64,000 bases of DNA, from positions 62,001 through 126,000 of the forward strand of contig MU853191.1 of the NCBI GenBank assembly GCA_033085395.1. Direction: 5' to 3'. Source of the DNA: Xanthoparmelia taractica. Its lineage: Eukaryota; Ascomycota; Lecanoromycetes; Lecanorales; Parmeliaceae. Under the pieces are notes generated by a model, which was not told the origin of the DNA, ran no database searches, and saw only the letters and a list, made by a program, of their open reading frames with translations. Below are positions 34,463 to 45,513 of the stretch, piece after piece (the first letter of the stretch is position 1; every line of letters begins with the position of its first letter). A program made the position numbers and the translations under genes.

Positions 34463-37253
34463 TCGTCATCGCCATTACTTTAGATATCTATACACATGTA
34501 TTTATGTATATATGGGCATGATCCGGATCCACCTAAAGCTCCAAGCGCGGACGGTCTCGGTACAAAGCCGTGAGCATGTAAGTCTGGGGTCCTGCTTAGC
34601 CTTTGGATGTGGGTTGTAGAGGTGAGCTCTTTATCGCGTTGGTACTACTTTGCTCTGGCTTAGGATATATCTCTTTCCGAAGGTTCCCGTCATAAGTCTT
34701 TGCCCAATATCAAGAGAAATAATGGCGGTATGCCAACGATATCATGAGTGGCCTATCTCTTTCACATTTCGGGCTGATTGCACGGATAACAACCCATTCT
34801 CATTTTTAAAACAGCCAGTTTTTCTGGGATCAAACAACGCGAGAATGGCCATATACCCTCGCGTGGATTTGAAAGGCTTATGTCCTCTTCTCAAACCCAC
34901 GAAGAATAATTGGAATAAGAAGATCAAGTGATGCAGTTACTAGGTACCACTCAATCATAACTAGATCTGAGATTCCACCACGCTCAACGCCCGTCTTCCT
35001 TCCCTCTTGGTGATTACAAGCCTAGCTTATCTTACCCTACATACACAAAGTGTGCCATTGCCACGCTATCCCCCCTCCCATCCCAATCACCCGACTGACT
35101 TACCCCTCGACCGACCACCATTCTTTTCTTCTTTTCTTTCCTTCTTTTCTTTCCTTCTTTTCTTCCTTCTTTCCCTTCCCTCTCTTCATTCATTCATCCA
35201 ACATCTCAGAACCATCGCGAAATTATTCCCCCTTCCCCCCTCCCTTCCTCTTCGGGAACGAGACTCCGCCTGGACGTCTGTATTTTATTTTTCTTTCGGG
35301 CGGATTTCGTGGTTGGGGTCTTGTTTGGGTGGGGGGTTGAAAGTGGGGGTGGTTTCGTAAAAGGGGATGATATGTCGTGAGGAGTAGATATACATGCATG
35401 CATGCATACATGGGGCTCATTAACGAATGCTGGACAGTCTTGGTTTCTAGAGATATGGGATCTGGTCTTGTTGCTTCATTTTCTGGAATTTGGAACAAGG
35501 AGTCATTGGTGATATAAGGCCTCGTTGCGGGATATATATTGGGGAGGCAGCCAGTGGGGGTTTCCAAAGCCGTCATTTGCGCGGTGGACAAATCCTACAT
35601 TTTGGTTGAAGCTACACGCGATTCTACATGGCGTACGTACTCGTACATGCATAGAGGTGTGTAATAACTCCCACTCAAGCGTATATACAGGATTTCTAGA
35701 GAATTCGCTCTCTTTGCCGACTTTCGAGATCTCTGCTATGGAATTATCGCGCCCAACCGAACGATAGCAGCTCACTCCACTGAGAATTGAGGACTTGTTA
35801 TTTCAGGGAAACCTCGTTTCTGTGCGTGGATGAATGGATGAACGACCTGAAAGAGAAAGTAGAGGAGCTAGCTCGTTGGCTGTGTTCAAAAGGGGGGATC
35901 TTCAGCTGGAAGCATTGATGTACCAGGAGGTGTTTTTTGGGAAAATCCTTCATAGAGTAGGATCCATCAATTTTTGAGTAGACAACATCAACGTTTTTCT
36001 TACGAGGAAAAGAAGCCAAACTAAGGCAGAGGAGCGAAAATAGAAGTCTTACATACCTGTCTGTTTACATCCCGATTTGTGGCTCGTAAAAATCTCGTCC
36101 GCATTTGCCCAGAGCATGACGATTAGCCAATAATATATCTCAGTCATGCACATAAATTGGGAATCGAATATCAAACCGGGTAAATCAATGGGACTGTAGC
36201 TACCAAGATTATATCGTCAACAGACGCTCTCTCAACTCCTTAGTATCAAGAACGGACACACACAAATCCATCACCATACACTCTTATCAAGGGAAGCGAA
36301 ACATCACATACATCTCCCTCGGAACGACATCCCCCAACATAGCAAATCACTAACCTGTACCCCAAAATAGGGAGAAAAAGCCATACTTTACCTACCAACC
36401 AACCCCTAAATCACTATTCCTATCCCTATCCCTCCTCTATCCCATCCAACCCCCCCTACTTCTATCCCTCCTCTCCCCCTCCTCTACCCAACTCAACCCC
36501 CACCCCTTGATCCCAATCCTTCGCACTCATCCCATTCATCCCACCCCATCATCTCATAACCAAGCGGGCCCCCGAAGTAGGAAATATTATATCGTATCAT
36601 ACCATACCATACCACATCATACCACACCATCAAACCAGCGCTTTTGAATAGAAACAAACAGTCAGGCAGTCAGGCAGTCAGGCAGCCAGTCAGTCAGTCA
36701 GTCAGTCAGTCAGTCAGTCAGTCAGTCAGTCAGAGGTAGTTCGTAGACGTTTTATTGATCAAGGAAAGGAGAGGAGAGGAGAGGAGAGGGGAGCGGAGGG
36801 GAGGGGTATCTGCGCTGCTGGGGTTACGTTGCGTTGCTGCGGTGGTGGCAGGGGTAAGGGGGGGGGGAAGAAGACAGAAGTGCGGTAGAATAGGGAGGGG
36901 AGGATGTGTATGGGAGGACTTCTTTGGGTTGGGGGATTGGGGATTGTGTGTATGTTTGAAGAGCGTAGGGTTAATAGACTTGACATGAACTAACAGTTTA
37001 TCACCGTTGTAAATCGTTACCGTGGACGCAAGGCAGAATAGGGGTAATTGATTGTGATTGTATCAATCAATAAATACTCCAGTCAAAAAACTGTTTTCAT
37101 ATTGTATATATATATATATATATGTAAAGTACTTTGTAACATCTCAGCCCCCAATAAAAACTCTCATCCGCCTCGTCCCCTTTCCACATTCAAAAAATCC
37201 CCCAAGCCGCCGCTAAATCCCTGCACTCCTTAACCTTGCACCCACTCCCCCAG
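34463..37253. other. Gene-free stretch with several simple repeats
   Basis: No coding region could be named in 2.8 kb. Contents are a T/C-rich tract at 35115-35205, C/A/T-rich flank at 36400-36640 and catac repeats at about 36593-36630. Then come the GTCA array, a GAGGA array at about 36765-36790 and a TA dinucleotide run at about 37106-37123. A minus-strand or plus-strand origin for any transcript is not visible. Confidence 0.5.
36661..36733. repeat. GTCA/GTCAGGCA tetranucleotide microsatellite
   Basis: Pure GTCA units run for about 45 bp, preceded by GTCAGGCA octamers. This is a simple-sequence repeat with no coding context. Confidence 0.9.
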
Positions 37254-38375
37254 ATGCCACAATCCTCCCCACACCACCCACTCACCTCCCCCTCCATCCC
37301 CCACGCCCTCCTATCAACCCTCTCGACCCTCTCCCCTTTACCCTCCCTCTCCCCCTCACATTCACAGTGTACCAAACTCGACCCCAACTCTGACCCAGTC
37401 ACAGCCGCGAAACCAGCTCTACTGACCCTCCACGCCCTGTTCCCGCATATCCTGCTGCCGGCGCTCGATTTGCTGGATCGGGGGTTCGTTACGAGGGTGC
37501 GGTATAAGGCGGAGGCATCATCGGCGTTGTCATCGGCTTTGGGGGTGGGAGAGGAGCAGCGTGGGAGGAAGAGGGAGGGGACGGAGAGGGAAGGGGATGG
37601 GGAAAAGGAGGGGAAAAGAGAGAGGAAAGGGGAGATGGAGAGGGAGAGGGGAGGAGTGGGGGAAAGAGAGAGGGAGATGGGAGGAGGAGGAGAAGCGCAA
37701 GAAGCTCGTCTTGACGATGATGAGGAACAACCGAGGCGCTCTCCTCTCCCTTCTGAGAACGACATACACAACCCCAACAACAACAACCACCCAACCCCCC
37801 CCCGGACCAAGGAGAGAATAATCTACTACGTCAAATCCTCCTCCTCCTCTTCCTCCTCCATCGCGCACCAAAGTGGTGCACGGTCATCTCGATACGGCAA
37901 CAGAAATAAAGGCAGAGGCAGAGTGGACACGGGCGAGGGCGCAGCTACGTCCTCATGGTACGAAGTGCGGACACAGGCGTGGAGTTGTACCTGCAAGGCG
38001 TGGGCTTTTGGGGCGTATGGTGCGGGTGGGGATCGGTATGTGGACTATGTGGACTATGAGGACTATGATGATGTGGACTATGAAGCATATGAAGCGTATG
38101 AGAAAAAGATGTCGCTGAACAATAAGAATCCAGAACGCGGCGAGGAGGCCGGAGATGGAGAAGCGCTAGGGAACACGCATGAGCACGGGCAAGAAAAACC
38201 CTGGCGCTGGGGCGGTCTAACGTTGGAGGAGCACCAGGATGCCAACGTACCGCTTTGTAAGCACCTCTTTGCGTGCGTGCTGGCGGAGCAGTGGGGCGTT
38301 GCGGGGGGATTGGTTGGGGAGAGGGAGGTTGGGAGGGAGGAGATGGGGGGGTGGGTGGGTGGGTGGGGGGGTTGA
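37254..38375 (+). CDS. SWIM-type zinc finger protein (Shu2/SWS1-like)
   Basis: Shu2/SWS1 proteins form the Shu complex that helps Rad51 in homologous recombination. This single-exon ORF of 373 residues runs from ATG 37254 (the frame is open slightly further upstream without ATG). The N-terminal HALFPHILLPALDLLDRGFV block is typical of the fungal family. The SWIM motif CxC...CxH is intact: Cys245 and Cys247 in WYEVRTQAWSCTCKAWAFGA, Cys335 and His337 in VPLCKHLFACVLAE. The roughly 87 residues between the Cys pairs are expanded by a Tyr/Asp repeat (VDYVDYEDYDDVDYEAYEAY) and an acidic linker. A Glu/Arg/Gly-rich insert fills about residues 100-160 and may be expanded simple sequence. The 3' end is G-rich. 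Family assignment is by SWIM plus the N-terminal block. Confidence 0.8.
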   Translation: MPQSSPHHPLTSPSIPHALLSTLSTLSPLPSLSPSHSQCTKLDPNSDPVTAAKPALLTLHALFPHILLPALDLLDRGFVTRVRYKAEASSALSSALGVGEEQRGRKREGTEREGDGEKEGKRERKGEMERERGGVGEREREMGGGGEAQEARLDDDEEQPRRSPLPSENDIHNPNNNNHPTPPRTKERIIYYVKSSSSSSSSIAHQSGARSSRYGNRNKGRGRVDTGEGAATSSWYEVRTQAWSCTCKAWAFGAYGAGGDRYVDYVDYEDYDDVDYEAYEAYEKKMSLNNKNPERGEEAGDGEALGNTHEHGQEKPWRWGGLTLEEHQDANVPLCKHLFACVLAEQWGVAGGLVGEREVGREEMGGWVGGWGG

Positions 38376-38968
38376 GGGGCGAGGAGGAAGGAGGAGGCGG
38401 GAAGGGACTGGGCGCCGCTCACGGGCAGGCTGTGACTGATCTACTGGCTACTGGCATTTGATGGGACTGTGGAACGGTGTAAGTAAGTAAGTATGCATGT
38501 TTTTTTTTTCTGGGTTCGCTATGAGGGTGCCTGATGGACTAGTCTATCTATCTATCTCGTATCGTATCGCTAGGCCGCCGAAGAGATGATGAGGCTGATG
38601 TATGTGAAGTGTCGCTAGCTAATACCCAGCTAAGAGGCCTGGGATGTGCGAGGACACGGTTCCCGCGGCTTCTTTACTGGATTATAGAATGCGTATTGGG
38701 CCGTAGGACGTGAGGATACCACAGTTCCTACGGCTCTATCGCCGAAAATTGGATTGGTATAAATAAAGGGCCATTGGACATGATGGAGAAAAAGGTCCCT
38801 TGCTTTTATTATGGATGTGTGAATATTTCAAGCCATGGGACGTGATGATAACACAGTTCCCACGGCTTCCTCGCTGGAAATTGCAATCGACCCCGACTCA
38901 TGCTTGGTCTTTGCTCACTGATTAGTCGTCCAACTATACTTCATAGACTATGAAGTCTGGATCGTATT
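38376..38968. other. Convergent spacer holding three hairpin repeats
   Basis: This 593-bp spacer lies between the 3' ends of the SWIM gene and the unnamed minus-strand gene. It contains a GTAA(G) run at about 38480, TCTA repeats at about 38543-38555 and the hairpin repeats listed separately. Confidence 0.6.
38637..38881. repeat. Three copies of a hairpin-forming repeat
   Basis: Copies start at about 38637, 38700 and 38832. Each has a GCC(n)TrGGA arm, a loop of about 15-20 bases containing GTGnGGAnAC or GTGATGATAACACAG, then the opposite arm TCCyrCGGC. Copy 2 pairs perfectly over nine bases (GCCGTAGGA with TCCTACGGC). Copy 3 pairs eight of nine (GCCATGGGA with TCCCACGGC). Copy 1 is partly decayed. 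Copies 2 and 3 go on to share a CGC(C/T)G(A/G)AAATTG tail. No coding potential is evident. Confidence 0.65.
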
Positions 38969-41022
38969 TCAAGGAGTCCTTGGCAATTCACCCGCACCAT
39001 AAGTCAGCGACAGATCACGATTCTCCTGTCTCGCTCTCCTACGCTCGAGGATGGTGGGTCCGCCAGAATTCTCCCGACCGAAACCCTCACGACCAAAGCC
39101 CAAGATGCTTGTGCCGGTGGTGGAGCTCGACATTGCATTCTCACGACCGGAACGATAGAGTCCGCGGGTTGGAGTGGGAGACCCGTTGTTGATGGCTCGG
39201 ATGGTGTCATGACTGGCGTCTGATGCGGCCTTTTTGGAGTTCTTGGTGGGTGTGCTGTAGACTTGACTATCCAATATGCCGCCGTTTATGCGGTCATTGT
39301 GAGAGATGGCGGCTATGCGGGCGTGGTTCATGGTGTTGGTGATGTTGGCTAGTCCACCGTCATTGCTAGGATCATGTTTGGCCTCATGGCTTGAGCGACC
39401 GTTGATGTCACTGGTGATGTCCGTGAGACATTTGAGGCCCTTGGTGTTGAAGTATGTCCCTGCTGTAGTTGGATGTTAGTGATATCCAACAGAGAATTAA
39501 CTGGGGATGACTTACCGTTCTGGACGCGACGATTCGCTTCTTGGCGAGAGCGAAAAGGGAGGGTCTTCTTGGGTGTGGCGGGTCCGATTTTGATGGTATC
39601 AATGTCAACACCACCGGCGACGCGTGGTTGAAGGCTGTACTCATAACCCGGATCTATGACCTCTTTGCCTGGGCTTATGCCGAGAACGAGGTGGTCAGGC
39701 TTGACTTCCTACACCACAGCGGTCAGATCAATGGCATTTAAGGACTGCAGAGAAGTGATGTACCCAACGGATGATCGGATAGTTGGCAGGATCAAAAGGT
39801 GGCATCTCATATCCATTCGCCTCCGCCTGAACAATAGCCATCTCCGCTCCTTTGATGAAGTAAGGATTATCCTGATTGTCAAGGGTATCTATGCGACGCT
39901 GGATGGCTTCTTCCTGGATGACACACTTAAAACAGTGTCAGCATACATGAGCAAAGCTGGAGTGAGAGACGTGGCGCACTCACCTCCCTCAACTCTGCAA
40001 ATCTCTGTTTCAATGCCCTGACGATGGACTTGGTACTGAACTCGCATTGTGCCTCCATGTGACAAATGAATTCGTCCATCTCATCGCTCCAGCAAGATGG
40101 TAATTGACTTCCAGAAGGCATGCTCTTAGGTCGGCGAGCTGACGTGCCAGGGTGGTCTTTGATGGTAGTCATAGTTGTGCGAGTGCGAGTTTCACTGGTA
40201 CGTGAGTAGCTCCCACTGGGGCGAGGATTGTTGCCGCCACGGACAGAGGTTTGATTGATTTCAGTCGCCATGGTATTGGGCATTTGACGTAACCGGGACT
40301 TTCGCTGACGGGCGCTTCGCTCAATCAAATCCCAACCCTCTTCGTCAATGACTATATTTGACACAAAGTTTGAGTATTCTGGCTCGGTGTCTGCGGGTGC
40401 GCTGACGTTAGCTAACCAAGTGTAGACTTTCGCAACGAGTTTTGGGTTGATCTTGTTCAAACGTGAGTTAGAAATGACTGGGCGAGCATATTTGTTAGAG
40501 GTCTGACGGTTTTGAAGATTCTCAGAAGGATCTAGCCTCAAGTCTCGAGGAGCTGCAAAGGTATCTTGATTGGTTATCGAATACAAAGTGGACCCGCCCA
40601 GTGAGGTGTGCTGTTGAGCAGCAGGAGTTGAGCGAAGGGGTGCTCGGGGTGCCTCAGAGGTGGTGTTGAAGCCAGCGATGGTGCGGATGTTGACGTGGTG
40701 ATCAAGGTTCTTCTTGTGAAAGTCTTCCACAGGAAGTGAGTATTCGAGGATGAAGGGGTTGCAGTTATAGGTGAATAACTTGAAGGTCCGCGGAAGAGGA
40801 AGGCCGATCGAGGCCTTGTTGACCTTCTTCTTGTCGGCTGCGGTAAGAGGCACGCGTTTGCTAAGGTGGGCGGTGCCTTTTGGTACTCGCTTGTTGTGTT
40901 GAGGCGCAAAGACGTCGGCTAGCAAGGAGAACTCCTCATTCTCTTCAGCAACAGTGGCCTCGTAGTGTTTATGACCGGTCGTGCTGAGCCCTCCGAGACG
41001 CTTTTTGCGTATGAGAAAAGGC
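38969..41022 (-). CDS. Unnamed multi-exon fungal protein (5' end unresolved)
   Basis: A coherent protein emerges from minus-strand exons 41022-39984, 39913-39764, 39708-39516 and 39459-38969, whose phases all agree (about 624 residues). No ATG lies in frame in the first exon before residue 220, and a stop lies just upstream of a good CAG acceptor at 41023. A first coding exon further upstream is therefore missing from this model. Visible features are an N-terminal block RKKRLGGLSTTGHKHYEATV, a central segment WSDEMDEFICHMEAQCEFST and SIVRALKQRFAELRE that could form helices of a homeodomain-like fold, EANGYEMPPFDPANYP, and a basic C-terminus ILERRRARQENRDLSLTYG. I do not recognise the family. 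It converges on the SWIM gene. Confidence 0.65.
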
Positions 41023-42010
41023 CTGGTGTCAAAGGTCAGTTATGGAGGTGAGGTTGGACCTCGAGAAGATTGGAGTATAAGACAGCTTGCTTGGGAGTGG
41101 TGTTAGGTAAGTAGATGTTAATGGGCTGGGTAAGTAGACAGTGTTTAGAGCTTTCTTGTCAAGCTAAACAGTGGGAAGTATGATGAGGGAGCGAGGTGGA
41201 CTTTGCCATTATCATAAAGTAGATGTGTTCAGGCTTTGGATGGAAAAAGAAATCTGATCGACAGGGTCCTTCGCTTACATATTAGGCTAACGCTTCCGTC
41301 ATTAAGGCTCTGTAAAACAATTTGGACAAAATGCTTTTGTTTCTGAGTCCTAAGCAATAGGCAAAGCTAATGGCTGGTGTCTTGGAGTGTGATGCTAATA
41401 GCGACGTTACAAAGGGAAGTGAACTTTGGAAGACTGAGCAAAGTCCGAATACCTGACCCACTACACGTAGTAAGCGCATGCCGAGAGAAAAACGGAAACA
41501 TAGTGGTATGGCACACTTGGATCGTCAGCCAGTGTCCAGACAGTGTATCGATTGCTTGCTGAGAAGGCTTCGTGTCCGATTGCTCAAGGTTTAAGCTGAC
41601 TGATGTCTGCGTCTGGTAGTTTGATCATAGAGTGTTTTCACACCAAGCCAGCTTGTTCATCCCGCAAAGCGTAGCCTCAGGGTTCTCTGTGTTCGTTATT
41701 TACATAGGTTGGCGAGTTTCCGTATAGAAAAGAGAGAACATTAGGGTCAACTCAAGTGACGTCAGTGCAGTCAGGGTAATCATTGATTTCAAAGCGAACA
41801 CAAGGGGTATGAGATATCAGGCCATTGCACAAGGCCTTCATTGAGCTGGCATAGTGTACAGTGCATATGCAGTACACAACCCATATCTTCCGCCCTGCAA
41901 GATTAGGATCATTCTAATGGCTTCGTTGAAAAGTCCAAACACGTATGCTTTTAGCCTCGATAGCTTTCATTTGCTATGCCAAAGATCGAGGAATTTGGAG
42001 GTGAGGCCTA
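41023..42010. other. Intergenic stretch
   Basis: It should contain the missing 5' exon and promoter of the unnamed gene and the 3' flank of adenylate kinase. Short frames (for example 41282-41479 minus) have no identifiable motif. Confidence 0.4.
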
Positions 42011-43031
42011 CTATTTTAGCCCAATCCTGCTAAGCAGACTGCCAGTCGTACTTGAAGATGGAGACTTGTCCCCTTCAAATACCCCCAGTAGACTCTTCCA
42101 CACTTGCCCTGGTTCTTGGCTGGCATCGATTGGCTTCCAGATCCCCGTCTTTTGGTAGTAGGCTACGACTGGTGTGGTCTGCTCGTGGTATACCCCTAGT
42201 CGTTTTTTCAGTGTGTCGGCGTTGTCATCAGATCTTTGAATCAATGGCTCGCCCGTCACGTCATCCTTCATAGGTTCTTTTGGCGGATTAAAGATCTTGT
42301 GATACGACCGGCCGGAAGCTGGGTGGATCAGACGTCCTGTTATCCTGGCAACCAGAAGGCCATCGTCGATCTGTAGCTCAACGGCGTGCTGAAGCTTTTG
42401 GCTCTTGCTTGTCAGCATATCATCTAATCGCTCAGCTTGTGCGACTGTTCGCGGGAAACCGTCAAGTATGAAGCTACAAGGACGTATTAGCGTACGCACT
42501 TCTTGAGCTTGTCGGATTTCCCCTACCCTTGTTTACACTCCTGATTGTTCTCCAATTCACCCTTGATCATATTGATCATTATCTCATCGCTGACTAACCC
42601 GCCCTGATCCATTATCTTCTTGGCCTCCCTCCCGAGCGAGGTCTTCTTCGCTACCTGAGATCGCAGCATATCCCCTGTTGCCTAGAATATATCGTAAGCA
42701 TTCGTGGCCGGATCTCGCACACGACATTGTTGCGACAGCCTACCAAGTGGCAAGCACAGTATTTTTCCTTGATCTTCGGTGCTTGTGTCCCTTTGCCTAT
42801 GCAAACCGGTTAGCTCTGGAGCAGCAAGGCTTCTGGGGCTGTTGGGGTCGTACCAGCCCCGGGAGGGCCCATCAGAATCATCCGGACGGACTGGGGAGAT
42901 TTGGTTGAGCTGCCCGCAGGAGAAGATCCATCGCGATGCCCTAGCTTGGCTTCCAATTGCTGCACCCGAGATTCCAGCTTATGAATGGTGTCCCGAAGAG
43001 CTTCCACTGTTTCGTCTGTGATGGGAGCCAT
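42011..43031 (-). CDS. Adenylate kinase with an N-terminal coiled-coil extension
   Basis: The enzyme interconverts ATP plus AMP with 2 ADP. Exons on the minus strand are 43031-42854, 42796-42744, 42681-42527 and 42473-42011, total 849 nt, 282 residues. The P-loop is split by intron 1 and reads MGPPGAGKGTQAPKIKEKY (residues about 54-72). Choosing the CATAG acceptor at 42797 keeps the catalytic Lys, whereas the acceptor six bases downstream would delete it. Next are HLATGDMLRSQVAKKTSLG, the AMP-binding segment GFILDGFPRTVAQAERLD, and the long LID domain GRLIHPASGRSYHKIFNPPK. The end is NADTLKKRLGVYHEQTTP. An extra 45-residue N-terminus (VEALRDTIHKLESRVQQLEA) is heptad-like and absent from yeast Adk1. 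Confidence 0.93.
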
Positions 43032-44613
43032 TGCGGATTGGACGGAGGAGGCGGGGGCCTGACCAAGGCAGGAGGGGATCTAGCAAGCTATAAAACGTTG
43101 CACGATTCTTTAGACTGCGACTCGGTCCAGAGGGCGGAGAGATGGACGAGCTGTTAGTGGAGGCAGCTTTGGTCCGCCTAGTGCGCCGTAGTCTTAGCTT
43201 AGTCATCAAACTTTCCTCCCATCCTCCGCACCACCGCACAAAATCGCTCTCAGGAATACTTTCTCCGCGTCCCTTCGAGTTCAAGCTGCTGTCCGCTGTT
43301 GCTTGCTGATAACAATCGCAGGAGGCTATGCATATAATCTGGCCCGGGCTCTTTCTTGAGGAACATGGAACGTGGGCAAGCATTTCAGCATTCTTCAGCC
43401 GGTCAACAAAGAAGCCGAGAGGTTTGAACATCAGAGCTGCACTTGAACGGGGACAGTCAACCATTCCGAGAGTATAATGGGGTCAGTGCCATGATTGCCG
43501 CCAGCAGTCCCCTCTCAGCAGAAGCATCTCCCTTCTACTCGAGAACTTGGCAGCAAAACGACAACTGATAGGTTTACTCTGTTTTGTGACTACAATACAG
43601 GGTGAAGATTTCTCTAACAGTCAAATGCGGTATTTTTATCTGTCGTCACTGGCACACGGTCATACAATTGCTTACTGACTGCATTGGCTTGTCCATGACG
43701 TGTCACTCGGTGGTTCTTTTCTAATTGCCTCACTTTCTGTAACCTTGCGCATGTTGTCGCATGTGGCTCACGAGATGAGCATGTGGGCTTCAGTGCTACT
43801 AGCAGCCGTTGAAAAATCAATTGATTATGACAGCCACAGCCAGAACATCACTTCATCACTTCATCGCATTATCACTTTCTGATCGTCCAACTGGCCATTG
43901 CTGTAGGTAAAATAATAATAAACCACTAAAGGATACTCGCGCAGATTATTTTCTTTTCGTTGCATGAAGAGCAACAGACTTTAAGTAGCGTCAAGTAAGC
44001 TCATCGTCTCGTCCCTGATCCCTGACCCTACTCCTGCCCTGGTCCCTGACGCTACTGCAATGGGTTTGATGGTACAACCAATCACAGCGGCGTATTGTCT
44101 GATATATGCATGCATGAACTGCGTACCCCTGAGATTGCCCAATACCAGACAAAGACGCTAGCGCTCTTAGAAATGTTAATTATCTTTTTTTCAAAGCCGA
44201 TGAGCCAATCATATCCCTGAAGACGCTTTGCGAAAAGAAAACAAGGTCGCGCGGACAAAGCAGACTAGGCGCTAATATTACTTCTCTTTATTCAACCCAC
44301 CCCACCCCTTTTTTTTCCCTCATTTCTTTTTTCGCCAGGTTCCTCCCGTTAATTTCCCTTCTTCCCTTTGCGCCTTTCGCACTCTTTCCCCAACTTCTCT
44401 TCTTCTTCTTCTTCAGCATCACTCCTTTACGCTATCAACGACAGCAGAACCAACAACGACGCCAACTGCTTGAAGCAGCCTTGCACTTTCACTCCTTCAA
44501 GTGCACGTCGCCTTCATCATCATCAATCATCAATTCTTCACTTACCTAAATCTATCAACACACATATCCAAACACTCTTTAGTCGCATCAACAAAATCCA
44601 CACCATTGCGAAT
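43032..44613. other. Divergent intergenic region adenylate kinase / BYS1-like
   Basis: About 1.6 kb without a supported gene. The frame of the BYS1-like ORF is open upstream from 44368 but without a convincing start. CT-rich sequence at 44290-44420 is typical of fungal promoters and 5' leaders. The phrase GTCCCTGA(T/C)(C/G)CC/CTACT is repeated at 44010-44060. Confidence 0.45.
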
Positions 44614-45513
44614 ATGAGATATTCAACAATTGCCCTTGCGGCCATGCCGGGCTTCTTCTCTCTCGCCTCTGGCCTTGGTACTTTTACCATCAAGAACTCT
44701 TGCGGTACAGACATTCACTACGTCCACGACGTCGACACTTGCGAGACAGTCTTAACCATACCCGCTGGCACCAGCTCAGAACCCTGTACCTACTTGACCA
44801 AGGCCGATGGCTCTGGCGGCCCATCGGTCAAGATGGCCCTCGAGAAAACCATCTGCTCACCCAATCCACCACCGATTACCCAATTCGAATACACTGTTGG
44901 TTGGGCAGAGAAGGTCTTCACCGATTTGTCCAACATCAACGGCGTTCCGTATCCCTTTGTGGATGGAGGTGTCAAATTGACCAGTTCCGATAACTCAGTC
45001 AGCGTGTCTTGCGCTGCGGGCATTGAAGATTGCTCAGGAGCTTACAACACTCCCGACCAAAATGAAGCCACCAAAGCGGCTCCAGAGACTGCGGATCTGC
45101 TCGTCGAAGTCTGCTGGGACAAGCCAGGTGCATACGGTGGTGGAGATAACACCAAAGCAGCAGTGCAGCCCGACCACGACGATGACAATGATCATAAGCA
45201 GGCGGAAGCACCAGCCTCGAGCCCCCCCGTCGCACCTCCCTCGAGCCCTCCCGTCGCGCCTTCCTCGCCGCCATCACCATCATCAACCCCCCCGCCCCCG
45301 CCCCTGGCCCCGGCAGCACCCTCACCCTCACCATCATCGTCGTCCAGCCCAAGTGCCGTTCAGGATGATGCCGAGGTCATCATCACCATCACAGAGACCG
45401 CTCCAGTTGTCTGGGTCACCGAGCACGTTGGTGATTCAAAAAAGAAACGCGACCGGGACCACATTCACCAACACGTGCACAACAAAATCCACAAGAAGCG
45501 ACACGGCGGGTAG
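44614..45513 (+). CDS. BYS1-like secreted protein
   Basis: This is a secreted or cell-surface protein of the BYS1 (Blastomyces yeast-phase-specific) domain family, whose molecular role is unknown. The single-exon ORF has 299 residues. ATG 44614 is chosen because it gives a signal peptide, MRYSTIALAAMPGFFSLASG. The BYS1-like beta-sandwich follows: GTFTIKNSCGTDIHYVHDVD, LTIPAGTSSEPC, FEYTVGWAEKVFTDLSNING, and CSGAYNTPDQ, with paired cysteines. From about residue 185 the chain is Pro/Ser-rich (PSSPPVAPSSPPSPSS), suggesting an O-glycosylated stalk. A hydrophobic beta stretch EVIITITETAPVVWVTEHV and a Lys/His-rich tail HIHQHVHNKIHKKRHGG follow. The basic, His-rich tail is unusual. Confidence 0.8.
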   Translation: MRYSTIALAAMPGFFSLASGLGTFTIKNSCGTDIHYVHDVDTCETVLTIPAGTSSEPCTYLTKADGSGGPSVKMALEKTICSPNPPPITQFEYTVGWAEKVFTDLSNINGVPYPFVDGGVKLTSSDNSVSVSCAAGIEDCSGAYNTPDQNEATKAAPETADLLVEVCWDKPGAYGGGDNTKAAVQPDHDDDNDHKQAEAPASSPPVAPPSSPPVAPSSPPSPSSTPPPPPLAPAAPSPSPSSSSSPSAVQDDAEVIITITETAPVVWVTEHVGDSKKKRDRDHIHQHVHNKIHKKRHGG

